Positions 7,583 through 16,422 of a stretch of 64,000 nucleotides of DNA are shown piece by piece; the stretch's first letter is position 1, and the number at the start of each line of letters is the position of its first letter. The stretch lies in assembly GCA_036557525.1 (NCBI GenBank), contig DATBHH010000119.1, positions 1-64,000 on the forward strand. Reading direction: 5' to 3'. Source of the stretch: VRUE01 sp036557525 (GTDB lineage: Bacteria > Actinomycetota > Thermoleophilia > Solirubrobacterales > 70-9). The notes under the pieces are model-generated. The model did no database searches. It saw only the letters and a program-made list of their open reading frames with translations, and was not told the origin of the DNA. The position numbers and the translations under genes are program-made.

Positions 7583-8851
7583 ATGGCGGGCGCGGCGGAG
7601 CGAATTGCGTTGACGGTGCGATCGGCGCTGTCCAACCGCACCGTCTGGATCTGGATCGGGGTCTGGGTCGCGACCAGGGCGCTGATCGTGATCAACGCCG
7701 GGTTCTGGCACCACGAAAGCCCGCTCCACCTCGAGGACGTCGACGTCTATCGCCGCTGGTCGGAAGTCCTCGCCCACCAACACGCGATCCCCAACGAAGA
7801 AAGCTGGCAGTACCCGCCCGGCGCCGCGTTCCTGATGCTGATCCCGCGCCTCGGGCCGAGCAGCTACGGCACCTCGTTCGCCGGCCTGATGCTGATCATC
7901 GATCTCGTCGGGTTGGTTCTGCTGGCCGAGCTCGGCCGTCGCACCGGCAGATACACCGGCGTCTGGGTCTGGCTGATCGCGATGCCCCTCCTCGGCGTCT
8001 ACGCGGTGCTCCGGTTCGACATCGTCCCGACGGTGATCGGGATCGCGGCGCTGGTCGTCATCCACCGGCGGCCGACGCTGTTCGGGGCCCTGGCGGGGCT
8101 GGGAGCGATGATCAAGGTCTGGCCGGTGGTTCTTCTATTCGGCGAGTGGGACCGGCGGCGACTCCTCGTCTCCGGGTTGGCGGCGATCCTCGTCGCCTCG
8201 ATCATCACGCTCGTCGCGGCGATCTCGTTCGGGGACCTCTCGACCTTCCTGACCGAGCAGCGCCATCGGGGTCTGCAGGAGGAAGCGGTCGCCACGGCGC
8301 CCTGGAAGCTGAGGGAACTGGTGACGGGGGAACCCGCGCCCCGGGTTCTTCGGTTCGGGGCCTGGGAGATCCCCACCCCGACCGCCGACACCGTCGCCGG
8401 CGTCCTCAAGTGGCTCAGCGTCGCCACGCTCGCCGCGGCGGCGCTCTGGTGGTGGTTCCGCGCTCGGGCGATCCACGATGGCCGCACCGACCTCGCCGAC
8501 GCGTCGGTGAGTCGCGATTTCGTCTTCACGATCGTCCTGCTCCTGGTCGTGACCAGCCGCGTCCTCAGTCCGCAGTTCCTGCTCTGGCTGGTCGGGCTCG
8601 CCGCCGTCATCCTCACCGCGGGGACGACCCGAATGGCGCGGCCGGCATGGATCGTGCTCGGGGCGTCGCTCCTCACCACGGCGGCCTTCGGCTCAGCCGA
8701 ACACATCCTTTTTCGCAACCTGGGGCTGATCGTCGCGGCGATCGACGCCTCGGTGGCGATGATCTCCTTGCTGCTGTCGCCGGCGCCGCTCTCGATCGAG
8801 GAGGCGATGACGTCGCACCCCGCCGCCCGGGGCGAGCCGCTGCGCCGGTAG
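7583..8851 (+). CDS. GT87-type (DUF2029) polyprenyl-linked glycosyltransferase
   Basis: A 422-aa polytopic membrane protein with roughly ten helices. The first extracytoplasmic loop holds the hallmark DVDVYRRWSEVL and SWQYPPGAAFLMLIPRLG segments of the DUF2029/GT87 mannosyl- and arabinosyltransferases, which use polyprenyl-phosphate sugars to build envelope glycans on the outer face of the membrane. Helices recur through AVLRFDIVPTVIGIAALVVI and VLSPQFLLWLVGLAAVIL. Which sugar and acceptor are used cannot be told; no glycan gene cluster adjoins it. Confidence 0.85.
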   Translation: MAGAAERIALTVRSALSNRTVWIWIGVWVATRALIVINAGFWHHESPLHLEDVDVYRRWSEVLAHQHAIPNEESWQYPPGAAFLMLIPRLGPSSYGTSFAGLMLIIDLVGLVLLAELGRRTGRYTGVWVWLIAMPLLGVYAVLRFDIVPTVIGIAALVVIHRRPTLFGALAGLGAMIKVWPVVLLFGEWDRRRLLVSGLAAILVASIITLVAAISFGDLSTFLTEQRHRGLQEEAVATAPWKLRELVTGEPAPRVLRFGAWEIPTPTADTVAGVLKWLSVATLAAAALWWWFRARAIHDGRTDLADASVSRDFVFTIVLLLVVTSRVLSPQFLLWLVGLAAVILTAGTTRMARPAWIVLGASLLTTAAFGSAEHILFRNLGLIVAAIDASVAMISLLLSPAPLSIEEAMTSHPAARGEPLRR

Positions 8852-8864
8852 GTCGTCGGGCGAG

Positions 8865-9692
8865 CTACGCCCTCGGGATCGAGTAGAGCTGGGCGCCGCC
8901 GCTGGCGAGGAGGCCCCCCTCCGTGTCCCAGACCCTGCCGCTGACGCCGATCAGCCCGTCGCCCGCGACCGGCGAGCGGTGATCGACGAGCAGCCACTCG
9001 CTCGCCGACCGCGGTCGGTGAAACCAGACCGCGGTATCGAGGTTGGGAGCGACGAAGTCGGCGCCGCGGTGCTTCATCCAGACGGCGGGCCAGCCGAAGG
9101 TGTCGAGCAGGATCAGCGGCCGGGCGGCGTCGACGAACGGGTCCTCGAAGCAGCCCACCGGCTCGAACCGGACCCACTCCCGGATCAGCGCCGGCGATTC
9201 GCCGCCCGTCCTCTCGACCGCCGGACGGCGGCAGGCGACGTTGTTCCAGAACGCGTAGAGCGGGCTGCCGTCGTCGGCGAGCCGCTCGACCGTCGGCGAG
9301 GCCTCCGGTCCGTCCACGGCGGGCGCCTCGATCTCCTGATGGCGGTAGCCCGGGCCCTCGGCGGCGGTCCGGACCAGCGCCAGCATGATGTCCCTCCCCC
9401 CCTGGGTCATCCGCACCGCGAGGGCCTCCGAGCGGCGGCCCTGTTTCAGGCTCTCGACCGCGAGCTCCACCCGGTCGAACCCGGGCGGGCTGAGGAAATG
9501 GCAGTAGTAGCTGACCGGGCGCGGGATGACGGCGACCTCCCCCGCCGCCCGCAGCGTCAGCGCCGCCAGGTAGCCGCCGCTCGGGCCCCAGATCTCCCAG
9601 GCGTCGCTGAGCCGCGCCGAGTAGGCGCCGTCGGCGCCCTCGAGCTCGGTCGCCGCGTCGAGCGCGACTGCGTCGCGGTCCGGCGCTCCCAT
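8865..9692 (-). CDS. Thioesterase family protein (TesB-like double hotdog)
   Basis: A 275-aa protein with two hotdog-like halves: N-terminal residues 20-125 (WEIWGPSGGYLAALTLRAAG, then SYYCHFLSPPGFDRVELAVE) and C-terminal 160-270 (SEWLLVDHRSPVAGDGLIGV). This is the layout of TesB-like acyl-CoA thioesterases, which hydrolyse acyl-CoA to free acid. Start ATG at 9692 immediately abuts the stop of the upstream GNAT gene (9693), so they form an operon. Confidence 0.85.
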   Translation of the reverse strand: MGAPDRDAVALDAATELEGADGAYSARLSDAWEIWGPSGGYLAALTLRAAGEVAVIPRPVSYYCHFLSPPGFDRVELAVESLKQGRRSEALAVRMTQGGRDIMLALVRTAAEGPGYRHQEIEAPAVDGPEASPTVERLADDGSPLYAFWNNVACRRPAVERTGGESPALIREWVRFEPVGCFEDPFVDAARPLILLDTFGWPAVWMKHRGADFVAPNLDTAVWFHRPRSASEWLLVDHRSPVAGDGLIGVSGRVWDTEGGLLASGGAQLYSIPRA

Positions 9693-10319
9693 CTAGCGGG
9701 GGTCCCGCCACATCCCCCAGATCGGCGGCGCGGCGGCCCCGACCCGGAACTCCCGGGTCACCTCGAATCCGTGCCGTTCATAGAGGGCGCGGTTGCGGGG
9801 TGAGCTCGCCTCGAGATAGGCGGGGGTCCGCTCGGCGTCGCAGCGGCTGAGGATCGGGAACATCATCGCCGAGCCGAGGCCGCGCCCCTGGCTCCCGGGC
9901 TCGACCCCGAGCACCGCGAGGTAGTAGTGGCTGCGGGTTGGATGGCCGCGTTCGATCCTGGCGAGGGTCAGCAGCGCCCGCGGCAGGTTCCGACCCCAGA
10001 TCCGCAGCGCCCGCGGCAGCAGCCCGACCTGCCGGGCGATGCTGACGCTCCACTTCCCCGGCGGGTCCCAGATCGCCGCACCCGCGTTCGTCGCGGTCGT
10101 GTAGGTGACTTCGTGCTCGAGCCAGATCTCCTCGAGCAGCAGCCGGAAGTTCCCGGCCAGGACGTCGGGGCGGCGCTCGGCGTCGCGGATCAGCCAGCTC
10201 ATCACCGGATCGTCGGCGAACGCGGCTCCGAGTGCCTTCGAGATCGCCTCGACGTCCGTCCGCTCGGCCGGCCGGACCTGGTGGCCGACCGGGCCGTCGC
10301 CGGGATCCACACCGCTCAT
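9693..10319 (-). CDS. GNAT family N-acetyltransferase
   Basis: A 208-aa acetyl-CoA-dependent acetyltransferase. The N-terminus (VRPAERTDVEAISKALGAAF) and the acetyl-CoA loop (LAVLGVEPGSQGRGLGSAMM, motif Q/RxxGxG/A) are clear, followed by AYLEASSPRNRALYERHGF, the typical final strand-helix. Substrate unknown. It is the first gene of a two-gene unit with the thioesterase and is divergent from the Nramp-like gene; the 37 bp between the two starts must hold both promoters. Confidence 0.88.
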   Translation of the reverse strand: MSGVDPGDGPVGHQVRPAERTDVEAISKALGAAFADDPVMSWLIRDAERRPDVLAGNFRLLLEEIWLEHEVTYTTATNAGAAIWDPPGKWSVSIARQVGLLPRALRIWGRNLPRALLTLARIERGHPTRSHYYLAVLGVEPGSQGRGLGSAMMFPILSRCDAERTPAYLEASSPRNRALYERHGFEVTREFRVGAAAPPIWGMWRDPR

Positions 10320-10321
10320 CG

Positions 10322-10350
10322 CCGACAGTATCTAGGTCTGCGTGTAGGGT
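10322..10350 (+). promoter_or_regulatory. Promoter of the Nramp-like gene
   Basis: CCGACA (10322-10327), a 17-nt spacer and TAGGGT (10345-10350), then 6 nt to the GTG start at 10357. The spacing is ideal for a primary-sigma promoter with a leaderless transcript. Confidence 0.55.
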
Positions 10351-10356
10351 CGTCGC

Positions 10357-11655
10357 GTGAGTGGCCACGCCGGTGGCCGGCGGACGCCCGGGCGCCATCT
10401 TCATTGGCACCTGACTCGCCGCCGGCCGAGGCTGCTTGCGATCGGAGGCCTGGCGACGCTGCTCGCGGTGGTCGGGCCCGGCGTCCTGGCCGGTCTCTCG
10501 GACGACGACCCGGCCGGAATCACGACCTACTCGATCCTCGGCGCCAAGTACGGCTACGAGCTGCTCTGGGTGCTGGCGGTCTCGACCCTGGCGCTGATCG
10601 TCTTCCACGAGCTCGGGATGCGGCTCGGCGTCGTCACCGGCAAGGGCCTGATGACGCTGGTGCGCGAGCGCTACGGGGGACGCGCCGCCGGCGTCGGGAT
10701 CGGCGCGCTGCTGATCGCCAACACGGGCACCCTCTGCGCCGAGTTCGCCGGGGTCGCCGCGGCCGGGGATCTGCTCGCCGGCCTCAGCCGCTACGTGACG
10801 GTTCCGCTCGCCGCCGCCGGGGTGTCGCTGCTGGTGCTGCGCGGCTCGTTCCGCTACGTCGAGCACGTCCTGCTCGCGCTCAGCGCGGTCTTCGTCACCT
10901 ACGTCCTCTCCGGGATCCTCGCCCACCCCGCCTGGGGCGAGGCGGCCAAGGGCCTCGTGGTCCCCGACATGCCGCTGACCCGGGAGGCCGCCCTCGTCGC
11001 GGTCGCCACCGTCGGCACGACGCTCGCGCCCTGGGGCCTGGCGTTCATCCAGTCCTACAGCGTCGACAAGCGGCTGACCGCCCGCGACCTCCCATACGAG
11101 CGGATCGACGTGATCGTCGGCGCCGTCCTGACCGGGGTCATCGGCGCGTTCGTCGTCGTCGCCTGTGCCGCGACGCTGCACGCCGAAGGGGTCGATGTGA
11201 ATGACGCGCGCGACGCGGCGCATGCGCTCGAACCGCTCGCCGGGCATGTCGCGGCCACCCTGTTCGGACTGGGGTTTCTCGGCGCCGCGCTGCTGGCGGC
11301 GGCGATCGTCCCGCTCTCGACCGCCTACTCGGTGTCCGAGACGTTCGGGCGCAAGGCGAAGCTCGACGACAGCTTCGAGGAAGCCCGGGCCTTCTATCTC
11401 AGCTACGCCGCGGTGGTGGTCGTCGCCGCGTCGCTGGTCTTGATCCCCGGAGCCCCGCTGATCTCGATCCTGTTCCTCTCGCAGGCCCTCAACGCCGTCC
11501 TGCTTCTGCCGCTGCTGCCGTTCATGCGCGCGCTCGGCGGGGACCCGGATCTGATGGCGGAGAACCGCCTCGGCCGCGCCGACCGGATCCTGACCGGGGC
11601 CGCGCTCCTGGTCGTCGCCGTCTCGGTCATCGCGCTCGCCGCGCTCACCGTCTAG
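10357..11655 (+). CDS. Nramp-like divalent metal transporter (non-canonical site)
   Basis: A 432-aa, roughly eleven-helix member of the Nramp superfamily. TM1 carries SDDDPAGITTYSILG (51-54 DPAG) instead of the canonical DPGN, and TM6 carries TTLAPWGLAFIQSYSVDKRL instead of the canonical MPH. The metal-selecting Met and the neighbouring His are therefore missing. In the known family, loss of the Met is associated with Mg2+-transporting (NRMT-like) or other divergent members, so Mn/Fe transport should not be assumed. The GTG start is supported by the promoter spacing. Confidence 0.88.
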   Translation: MSGHAGGRRTPGRHLHWHLTRRRPRLLAIGGLATLLAVVGPGVLAGLSDDDPAGITTYSILGAKYGYELLWVLAVSTLALIVFHELGMRLGVVTGKGLMTLVRERYGGRAAGVGIGALLIANTGTLCAEFAGVAAAGDLLAGLSRYVTVPLAAAGVSLLVLRGSFRYVEHVLLALSAVFVTYVLSGILAHPAWGEAAKGLVVPDMPLTREAALVAVATVGTTLAPWGLAFIQSYSVDKRLTARDLPYERIDVIVGAVLTGVIGAFVVVACAATLHAEGVDVNDARDAAHALEPLAGHVAATLFGLGFLGAALLAAAIVPLSTAYSVSETFGRKAKLDDSFEEARAFYLSYAAVVVVAASLVLIPGAPLISILFLSQALNAVLLLPLLPFMRALGGDPDLMAENRLGRADRILTGAALLVVAVSVIALAALTV

Positions 11656-11660
11656 CGCCC

Positions 11661-11666
11661 TAGCAT
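11661..11666 (+). promoter_or_regulatory. -10 box of the RimJ/RimL-like GNAT gene
   Basis: TAGCAT, 6 nt before ATG 11673, again giving a leaderless layout. It lies in the 17-bp gap after the Nramp-like stop; no -35 is evident within that coding region. Confidence 0.4.
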
Positions 11667-11672
11667 GCGGCG

Positions 11673-12236
11673 ATGGAACGCCTACCGGAGCGGGTCGAGG
11701 CCGGCGAGCTGCTGCTGCGGCGGTGGGCGGTCGACGACGCCGAGGGCTTCGCGCGGCTCGTCGCCGCCAGCGCCGAGCACCTGCGGCCCTGGATGCCCTG
11801 GATGGCGGCCGAGCCGAGGACGCTGGCCGAGCGCATCGCGCTGATCCGGCGCTGGGAGGAGGAATGGATGGCGGGCGGCGACGTCCTGCTCGCCGTGGTT
11901 CGCGACGGCGATCTCGCCGGCAGCTGTGGGATGCACCGCCGGATCGGCCCCGGGGGGATCGAGCTCGGCTACTGGATCGCCGTCCCGCACCTGCGCCAGG
12001 GCGTCGCGACGGCGGTCGCGATGGGGCTGACGAACACCGCGCTGAGCCTGCCGGGCATCGATCGCGTCGAGATCCACCACGACGTCAACAACATCGCGAG
12101 CGCCGGAGTCCCGGCCGGGCTCGGTTTCGAGCCGGTCGGGGAAGAGCCCGGCGACGCGAGCGCGCCGGCGGCCTCCGGCGTCGAGAGGATGTGGCGGGCG
12201 ACGGCGCCGGTCGGGCCGCTCAGGCAGCGGGCTTGA
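11673..12236 (+). CDS. GNAT N-acetyltransferase, RimJ/RimL type
   Basis: A 187-aa protein. The N-terminus (GELLLRRWAVDDAEGFARLV) and the segment GGIELGYWIAVPHLRQGVAT are characteristic of RimJ/RimL-like (GNAT_3) acetyltransferases that modify protein N-termini or small molecules using acetyl-CoA; the acetyl-CoA loop is LRQGVATAVA. The ending VEIHHDVNNIASAGVPAGLGF fits the usual 'N.AS..v..klGF' motif. Its 3' end overlaps a small convergent gene. Confidence 0.88.
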   Translation: MERLPERVEAGELLLRRWAVDDAEGFARLVAASAEHLRPWMPWMAAEPRTLAERIALIRRWEEEWMAGGDVLLAVVRDGDLAGSCGMHRRIGPGGIELGYWIAVPHLRQGVATAVAMGLTNTALSLPGIDRVEIHHDVNNIASAGVPAGLGFEPVGEEPGDASAPAASGVERMWRATAPVGPLRQRA

Positions 12237-12411
12237 GGGTCTCCTCCGGCGGGGCCGGCGAGCGGGTGAAGCTCACCCGGCGGAGGGTCGGCGACTTCGG
12301 CGCAGCTACCCGCCGGCGGGACCGGGCGTCCCGCGAAGCGGCGCGCGCGTCGTGGGCTGCCTCGGCGACGAAGCTCGCCAGCACGTGGGAGTAACTCTGG
12401 GGTCGGCTCAT
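12220..12411 (-). CDS. Possible small basic protein
   Basis: A 63-aa reading frame with no recognised domain, a helical N-terminal half (YSHVLASFVAEAAHDARAAS) and an Arg/Pro-rich tail. By itself this would be weak. However, TAGGTT lies exactly 6 nt before its ATG (12418-12423), the same leaderless signature seen at confident genes here. It overlaps the end of the convergent GNAT gene by 17 bp. Confidence 0.45.
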   Translation of the reverse strand: MSRPQSYSHVLASFVAEAAHDARAASRDARSRRRVAAPKSPTLRRVSFTRSPAPPEETLKPAA

Positions 12412-12435
12412 TCCCCCAACCTAGGCCGACGACCT

Positions 12436-13728
12436 TCAGGGGAGATGTGAGCTTCCTAAATTCTGCTGACCATTCGCGGACCGCTCTTCCCAGGCGTAGG
12501 TCATCGCGATCCGTTCCATCGCCGTCGGGTGGTTGTCGAACAGGAAGGACGAAAAACCCGAGGGGTCGGGCTCGCTCAGGCTGGTGATCGCGAGTTTGCG
12601 CTCCAGCGACCTCGCGGCAGCGGGTTCGCGCGTCGCGACGAGCGCTCCCCAGTCGGCGGCGGCCTCCTGGCGGCGCGAGACGGCGTTGAAGAAGGGGGTC
12701 GTCAGCAGCTGCAGCGCGACCAGCACCAGCAGGGCGATCGGGACCGCCTCGGGGCGCGCCATCCCTCCCCGGCGGCGGGTGAGGAGCGCGATCAGTCCCC
12801 AGGCCGGGATCAGGAAGAGCGCCTCCCAGCCGAGTCCCTTGAGTGGATCGTGATGGGCCAGGTGCGAGAGCTCGTGGCCGAGGACGGCGCGGACTTCGGA
12901 GCGGTTGAACCTGCCGTCGAGGAGGGTGTCCCAGAGGACCACGGTGCTGCTCGGTCCGAATCCGGCCGCCTCGGCGTTCGGCGCGGTCGTGAACCGATGC
13001 ACGTCCTGGACCTCCAACCTCGTTCCGGAAAGCCCCTTCTCACGTTCGAGGGCGCGGGCGTCGGCGACGAGCTGCGGGCTGCGCAGCGGGGACGTGCTCG
13101 GGATCAGGTAGGGGCTGACCAGGGTGAACGCAAGTCCGATCGCGACCAGCACCGGGGCCGCCGCCGCCCACCACCAGCGCCGCATGACGCCGGCCAGCCC
13201 CATCGTCACCAGCAGGGCGAGACAGACGAAGAGGAAGGTGGTCCCGAGGCCCAGGAAGCTGTTGATCAACCACGGCACGTAGCCCTGGTGGGAGACGTCG
13301 TACCGGCGCTGCCACCAGAGGGCTACGAGGCCGAACGGGACCTCGGCCAGCCAGACGACGCCGAAGCCGAGCATCCCGAGCAGCATCCCGGTGCCGATCC
13401 GGCCGGCGGCGGACTCGCGCATCAGCCGGTGCCCGTGGCGGGCGTAGAGGGCGAGCACGACCAGCAGCGTCGCCATCCCGAGCAGGGACTCGATCTCGAG
13501 GAAGCGGCCGTAGGTGGCGCTGCGCTCGAGGAAGGAGGAGCTGAAGTATCGGCTCGCCTCGAGCTGGGGTCCGGCGATCGGCGCGGTTTCGGTCGAGACC
13601 CAGAGCGCGTGGCCTGCCCAGGCCCAGAGGGCGGCGCCGCCGAGGAGCACGAAGGTCGCCGGCCGCTGGTACCAGCGCGGCTCCGTCTCCGCCACCTTCC
13701 CCACCGCGGCTGTGACGCTCCCCGCCAT
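12436..13728 (-). CDS. M48 family (Ste24-like) zinc metalloprotease
   Basis: A 430-aa integral membrane protease. The N-terminal ~200 residues form about five helices. The catalytic HELSH motif (in VRAVLGHELSHLAHHDPLKG, near residue 290) is followed by a distal Glu in the EAAADWGALV segment, together giving the zinc site of M48A (CAAX-protease-type) enzymes. The frame is open far upstream, but the ATG at 13728 starts the recognisable protein and sits 8 bp after the DUF4389 gene's stop, so the two probably share a transcript. Likely role: quality control or cleavage of membrane proteins. Confidence 0.88.
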   Translation of the reverse strand: MAGSVTAAVGKVAETEPRWYQRPATFVLLGGAALWAWAGHALWVSTETAPIAGPQLEASRYFSSSFLERSATYGRFLEIESLLGMATLLVVLALYARHGHRLMRESAAGRIGTGMLLGMLGFGVVWLAEVPFGLVALWWQRRYDVSHQGYVPWLINSFLGLGTTFLFVCLALLVTMGLAGVMRRWWWAAAAPVLVAIGLAFTLVSPYLIPSTSPLRSPQLVADARALEREKGLSGTRLEVQDVHRFTTAPNAEAAGFGPSSTVVLWDTLLDGRFNRSEVRAVLGHELSHLAHHDPLKGLGWEALFLIPAWGLIALLTRRRGGMARPEAVPIALLVLVALQLLTTPFFNAVSRRQEAAADWGALVATREPAAARSLERKLAITSLSEPDPSGFSSFLFDNHPTAMERIAMTYAWEERSANGQQNLGSSHLP

Positions 13729-13736
13729 TCGTCGGC

Positions 13737-15020
13737 TCAGACGGGCACCGGCGTCGGCGCGAGGATCGGCACCGGAAGCGGTTGCCGCGGGAAGGCGGGT
13801 GCCGGGCGCGGCTCGGCCGGGCCGCTGTACGGGTAGCCGCCGGTGACGAGGAAGATGTAGGCGTAGGTCTGGGCCGCGTAGCCGACAACGAGCGCGCCGG
13901 CGTTGCGCAGGCCGAGCGGCATCCGGCCCGTGAACAGCGCCGCGAACCAGCCGAGAAAGCCGGCGATGAGCAGGAGCGAGTTGTAGATGCCGAGAACGAT
14001 GAGCGCCGGCACGACGAGGATCAGGCGGAAGAGGACGGTCCAGCGGTTCTGGCGCTCGGGCCCGGCGATGTGGAGGTCGATCGGATAGCTCCCCTCGGTG
14101 CCGGTGAAGCCGGGAAACGGGTTGCCGATCAGAAAGAGGTAGGCGGCAACGTGAGCCTGGTAGCGGAGGTAGGCCGCGAGGAAGCGGTGGATCGCGCGCG
14201 GCGGGGTGCCGCGGATCAGCGTCGCGAACCAGTTGATGACGCCGGCGCAAGCTGCGAGCAGCCCCCAGAGTGCCAGCCAGACCAGGTGCGGAAACGCGAG
14301 CGGAAGCCGGAAGAAGACCGTCAGCCGGCTGCGCCGCAGGTCACCGCCGGTCTCGAGCCGGACAGGGTGGTCGCGGACCGGCAGCGGGCCGATCGCGGTC
14401 AGCGGGTCGGAGGACGGATACCTGTCGGTCAGGACCAGCATGTAGGCCCAGAACTGGGCGCCGTAGGAGAGCGCGTACGCGGCCAAGTCGCGGAGGCCGC
14501 GCGGCATCCGCCCCCGGATGAGCGCCGAGAACCAACCGAGGAAGGCCGCCACCGAGAGCAGGCAGGAGAGGGTCGCCCGAGAGTTCAGGCCGTAGATGTT
14601 CGCGCCGTAGCCGGCGATGATCGTGACCAGGAGGATCGCCGGAATCGCGAGCACGGCGCGGAAGAGGACGCTCCAGCGGCTCTGGCGGGCGGGCGGATCG
14701 ATTTCGAGGTCGATCGGGTAGCCGGGCCTGCCGACGAACCCCGGGAACGGCCCGGCGGCGAGATTGAGGTAGGCGAAGGCGTGGGTCGCGTATCTGAGGA
14801 ACCTCGAGAGGAAGCGATGCAGGGGCGACGGCGAGCGGCCGAGCACGAGGGCGGCGACCCAGTTCGCCGCACCCGCCACCAGCGCGACGACCGCCCAGAC
14901 CGCCAGCCAGACCATCAGCGGCAGCGCCAGCAGGGCGCGGAAGAAGACGGTCGCGCGATTGCGGCGGAGGTCGTCGACGATCGTCAACCGGACCGGACGG
15001 AAACCATGGTCTGAGGCCAT
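13737..15020 (-). CDS. Membrane protein with two DUF4389 repeats
   Basis: A 427-aa protein built from an internal duplication. Residues 1-205 and 210-420 each contain PVRL..DDLRRNR.TVFFR, a pair of helices, FLRYATHAFAYL, PFPGF.G.PG.YPIDL, and a second helical segment with GRMPRGLR. This is the DUF4389 architecture, common in Thermoleophilia and relatives and of unknown function. Start ATG 15020 lies just after GATAAAAC. Upstream partner of the M48 protease gene. Confidence 0.88.
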   Translation of the reverse strand: MASDHGFRPVRLTIVDDLRRNRATVFFRALLALPLMVWLAVWAVVALVAGAANWVAALVLGRSPSPLHRFLSRFLRYATHAFAYLNLAAGPFPGFVGRPGYPIDLEIDPPARQSRWSVLFRAVLAIPAILLVTIIAGYGANIYGLNSRATLSCLLSVAAFLGWFSALIRGRMPRGLRDLAAYALSYGAQFWAYMLVLTDRYPSSDPLTAIGPLPVRDHPVRLETGGDLRRSRLTVFFRLPLAFPHLVWLALWGLLAACAGVINWFATLIRGTPPRAIHRFLAAYLRYQAHVAAYLFLIGNPFPGFTGTEGSYPIDLHIAGPERQNRWTVLFRLILVVPALIVLGIYNSLLLIAGFLGWFAALFTGRMPLGLRNAGALVVGYAAQTYAYIFLVTGGYPYSGPAEPRPAPAFPRQPLPVPILAPTPVPV

Positions 15021-15056
15021 ACGGCGTTTTATCGGACCGCCGCGGTCCCGCTTGAG

Positions 15057-16400
15057 CTAGTGGTCGACCGCGAACACCCGCCACTCGCCGGGGGCGCCCC
15101 TGAGGTCGTGGATCCCGCGCTCGGCGAACTCGAGGCCGGAGCCGACGACGAGCTCCCTGACCGTGCTCGAGACGCAGACCTCGCCGGGGTTCGCGAGGGC
15201 GCCGATGCGGGCGCCGATGTTGACCGCCATGCCGCTGACGTCGTCCCCGATCATCTCGACCTCGCCGGTGTGGATTCCAGCCCGCATGTCGATGCCGATG
15301 CCCCGCAGGTCGGCGCGGATCGCGGCGGCGCAGCGGATTGCGCGGGCGGGCCCGTCGAAGGTCGCGAGGAAGCCGTCGCCGAGGGTCTTCACCTCGCCGC
15401 CCCGATGGATCGCCAGCTGCCTGCGCACCACCATGTTGTGGCGCTCGAGCAGGCGGCGCCAGCGGCGGTCGCCGAGCTCGCCGGTCCTCTCGGTCGACCC
15501 GACGATGTCGGTGAAGAGCACCGTTGCCAGTGCGCGCTCGGGCTCGTGTGCGCGCCTGCTGCCGACCAGGAACTCCTCGATCTCGTCGACGAGGGCGTCC
15601 TGGTCGCCGGCGGTGAGGAGGTGGTCGCTGCCGCTGAGCTCGACGTACCGCGCGTCGGGAATCCGTTCCGCCAGAAAGCGGCCCTGGCCGACGGGGACGA
15701 CCATGTCGTCGCTGCGATGGAGGATCAGGCTCGGAGCCTGGATCATCGGCAGGACCGGCCTGGCATCGAGATCGCGGTAGAGGTCGAAGAGTGCGACCGC
15801 ACCCGACGGGCTCGTCCCATGGCGCAGCAGCCGGGCCCACCAGCGTTCGAACGAGGGATGCCCGGCGAGGCTCGGTGCCCAGAGGCCGCTCGCAACCGGA
15901 CCGCCCCACTCTTCGACGACCATTTCGAGGAAGGCGTCAAGTGCGGCGGCCGGCATGCCGACGGGGTGGTCGGGCGAGGCGAGGACCCGGGCGAAGGCGC
16001 CGTAGAGGACGAGCGAGGACACGAGATCGGGGTGGGCGGCCGCGAAGATGACCGACAGCGGTCCGCCCTCCGAGACGCCGAAGACGACGGCGGGGGCGCA
16101 ATCCGCCGCACCCATCACCGCTCGGAGGTCGTCCATTGACTCTTCCAGGGTCGGCGGTCGGCCGCTGCGGTCGGAGAGGCCCTGGCCACGCCTGTCGTAG
16201 ACGACCACCCGCGCGAACGAGGTGAGCCTGCGGAGGAGCCGCGCCGCGTGCGGCTCCTCCCAGAACAGGTCCGCATGGGAGACGAAGCCGGGGACGAAGA
16301 CCACGTCGATCGGTCCGTCGCCGTGGACCTGGTAGGCGATGCTGACTCCGTCGGAGTCGGCGTAGCGGGTGGCGACGTCCGTCGATCCGGCCGCGGCCAT
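15057..16400 (-). CDS. Alpha/beta-hydrolase fused to a class III adenylate/guanylate cyclase
   Basis: A 447-aa two-domain cytoplasmic protein. Residues 1-265: alpha/beta-hydrolase with nucleophile Ser110 in FGVSEGG, an acid in HRSDDMVVPVG and a His in SGSDHLL. Residues ~280-445: class III nucleotidyl cyclase with TVLFTDIVGST (metal-binding Asp), GGEVKTLGDGFLATFDG (second Asp) and SGMAVNIGARIG. The two together suggest cyclic-nucleotide output tuned by a ligand or hydrolysis product. Such fusions are known in mycobacteria and relatives. Start ATG 16400 is the first in the homologous region; upstream codons are Thr/Ala/Gly-rich and not conserved-looking. Confidence 0.88.
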   Translation of the reverse strand: MAAAGSTDVATRYADSDGVSIAYQVHGDGPIDVVFVPGFVSHADLFWEEPHAARLLRRLTSFARVVVYDRRGQGLSDRSGRPPTLEESMDDLRAVMGAADCAPAVVFGVSEGGPLSVIFAAAHPDLVSSLVLYGAFARVLASPDHPVGMPAAALDAFLEMVVEEWGGPVASGLWAPSLAGHPSFERWWARLLRHGTSPSGAVALFDLYRDLDARPVLPMIQAPSLILHRSDDMVVPVGQGRFLAERIPDARYVELSGSDHLLTAGDQDALVDEIEEFLVGSRRAHEPERALATVLFTDIVGSTERTGELGDRRWRRLLERHNMVVRRQLAIHRGGEVKTLGDGFLATFDGPARAIRCAAAIRADLRGIGIDMRAGIHTGEVEMIGDDVSGMAVNIGARIGALANPGEVCVSSTVRELVVGSGLEFAERGIHDLRGAPGEWRVFAVDH

Positions 16401-16422
16401 GGCGGTCGCTGCTGCCACTCGC

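Noticed and set aside
12529..13836. Open frame opposite the M48 protease gene
   Set aside because: Shadow of a confident gene with HELSH and membrane helices.
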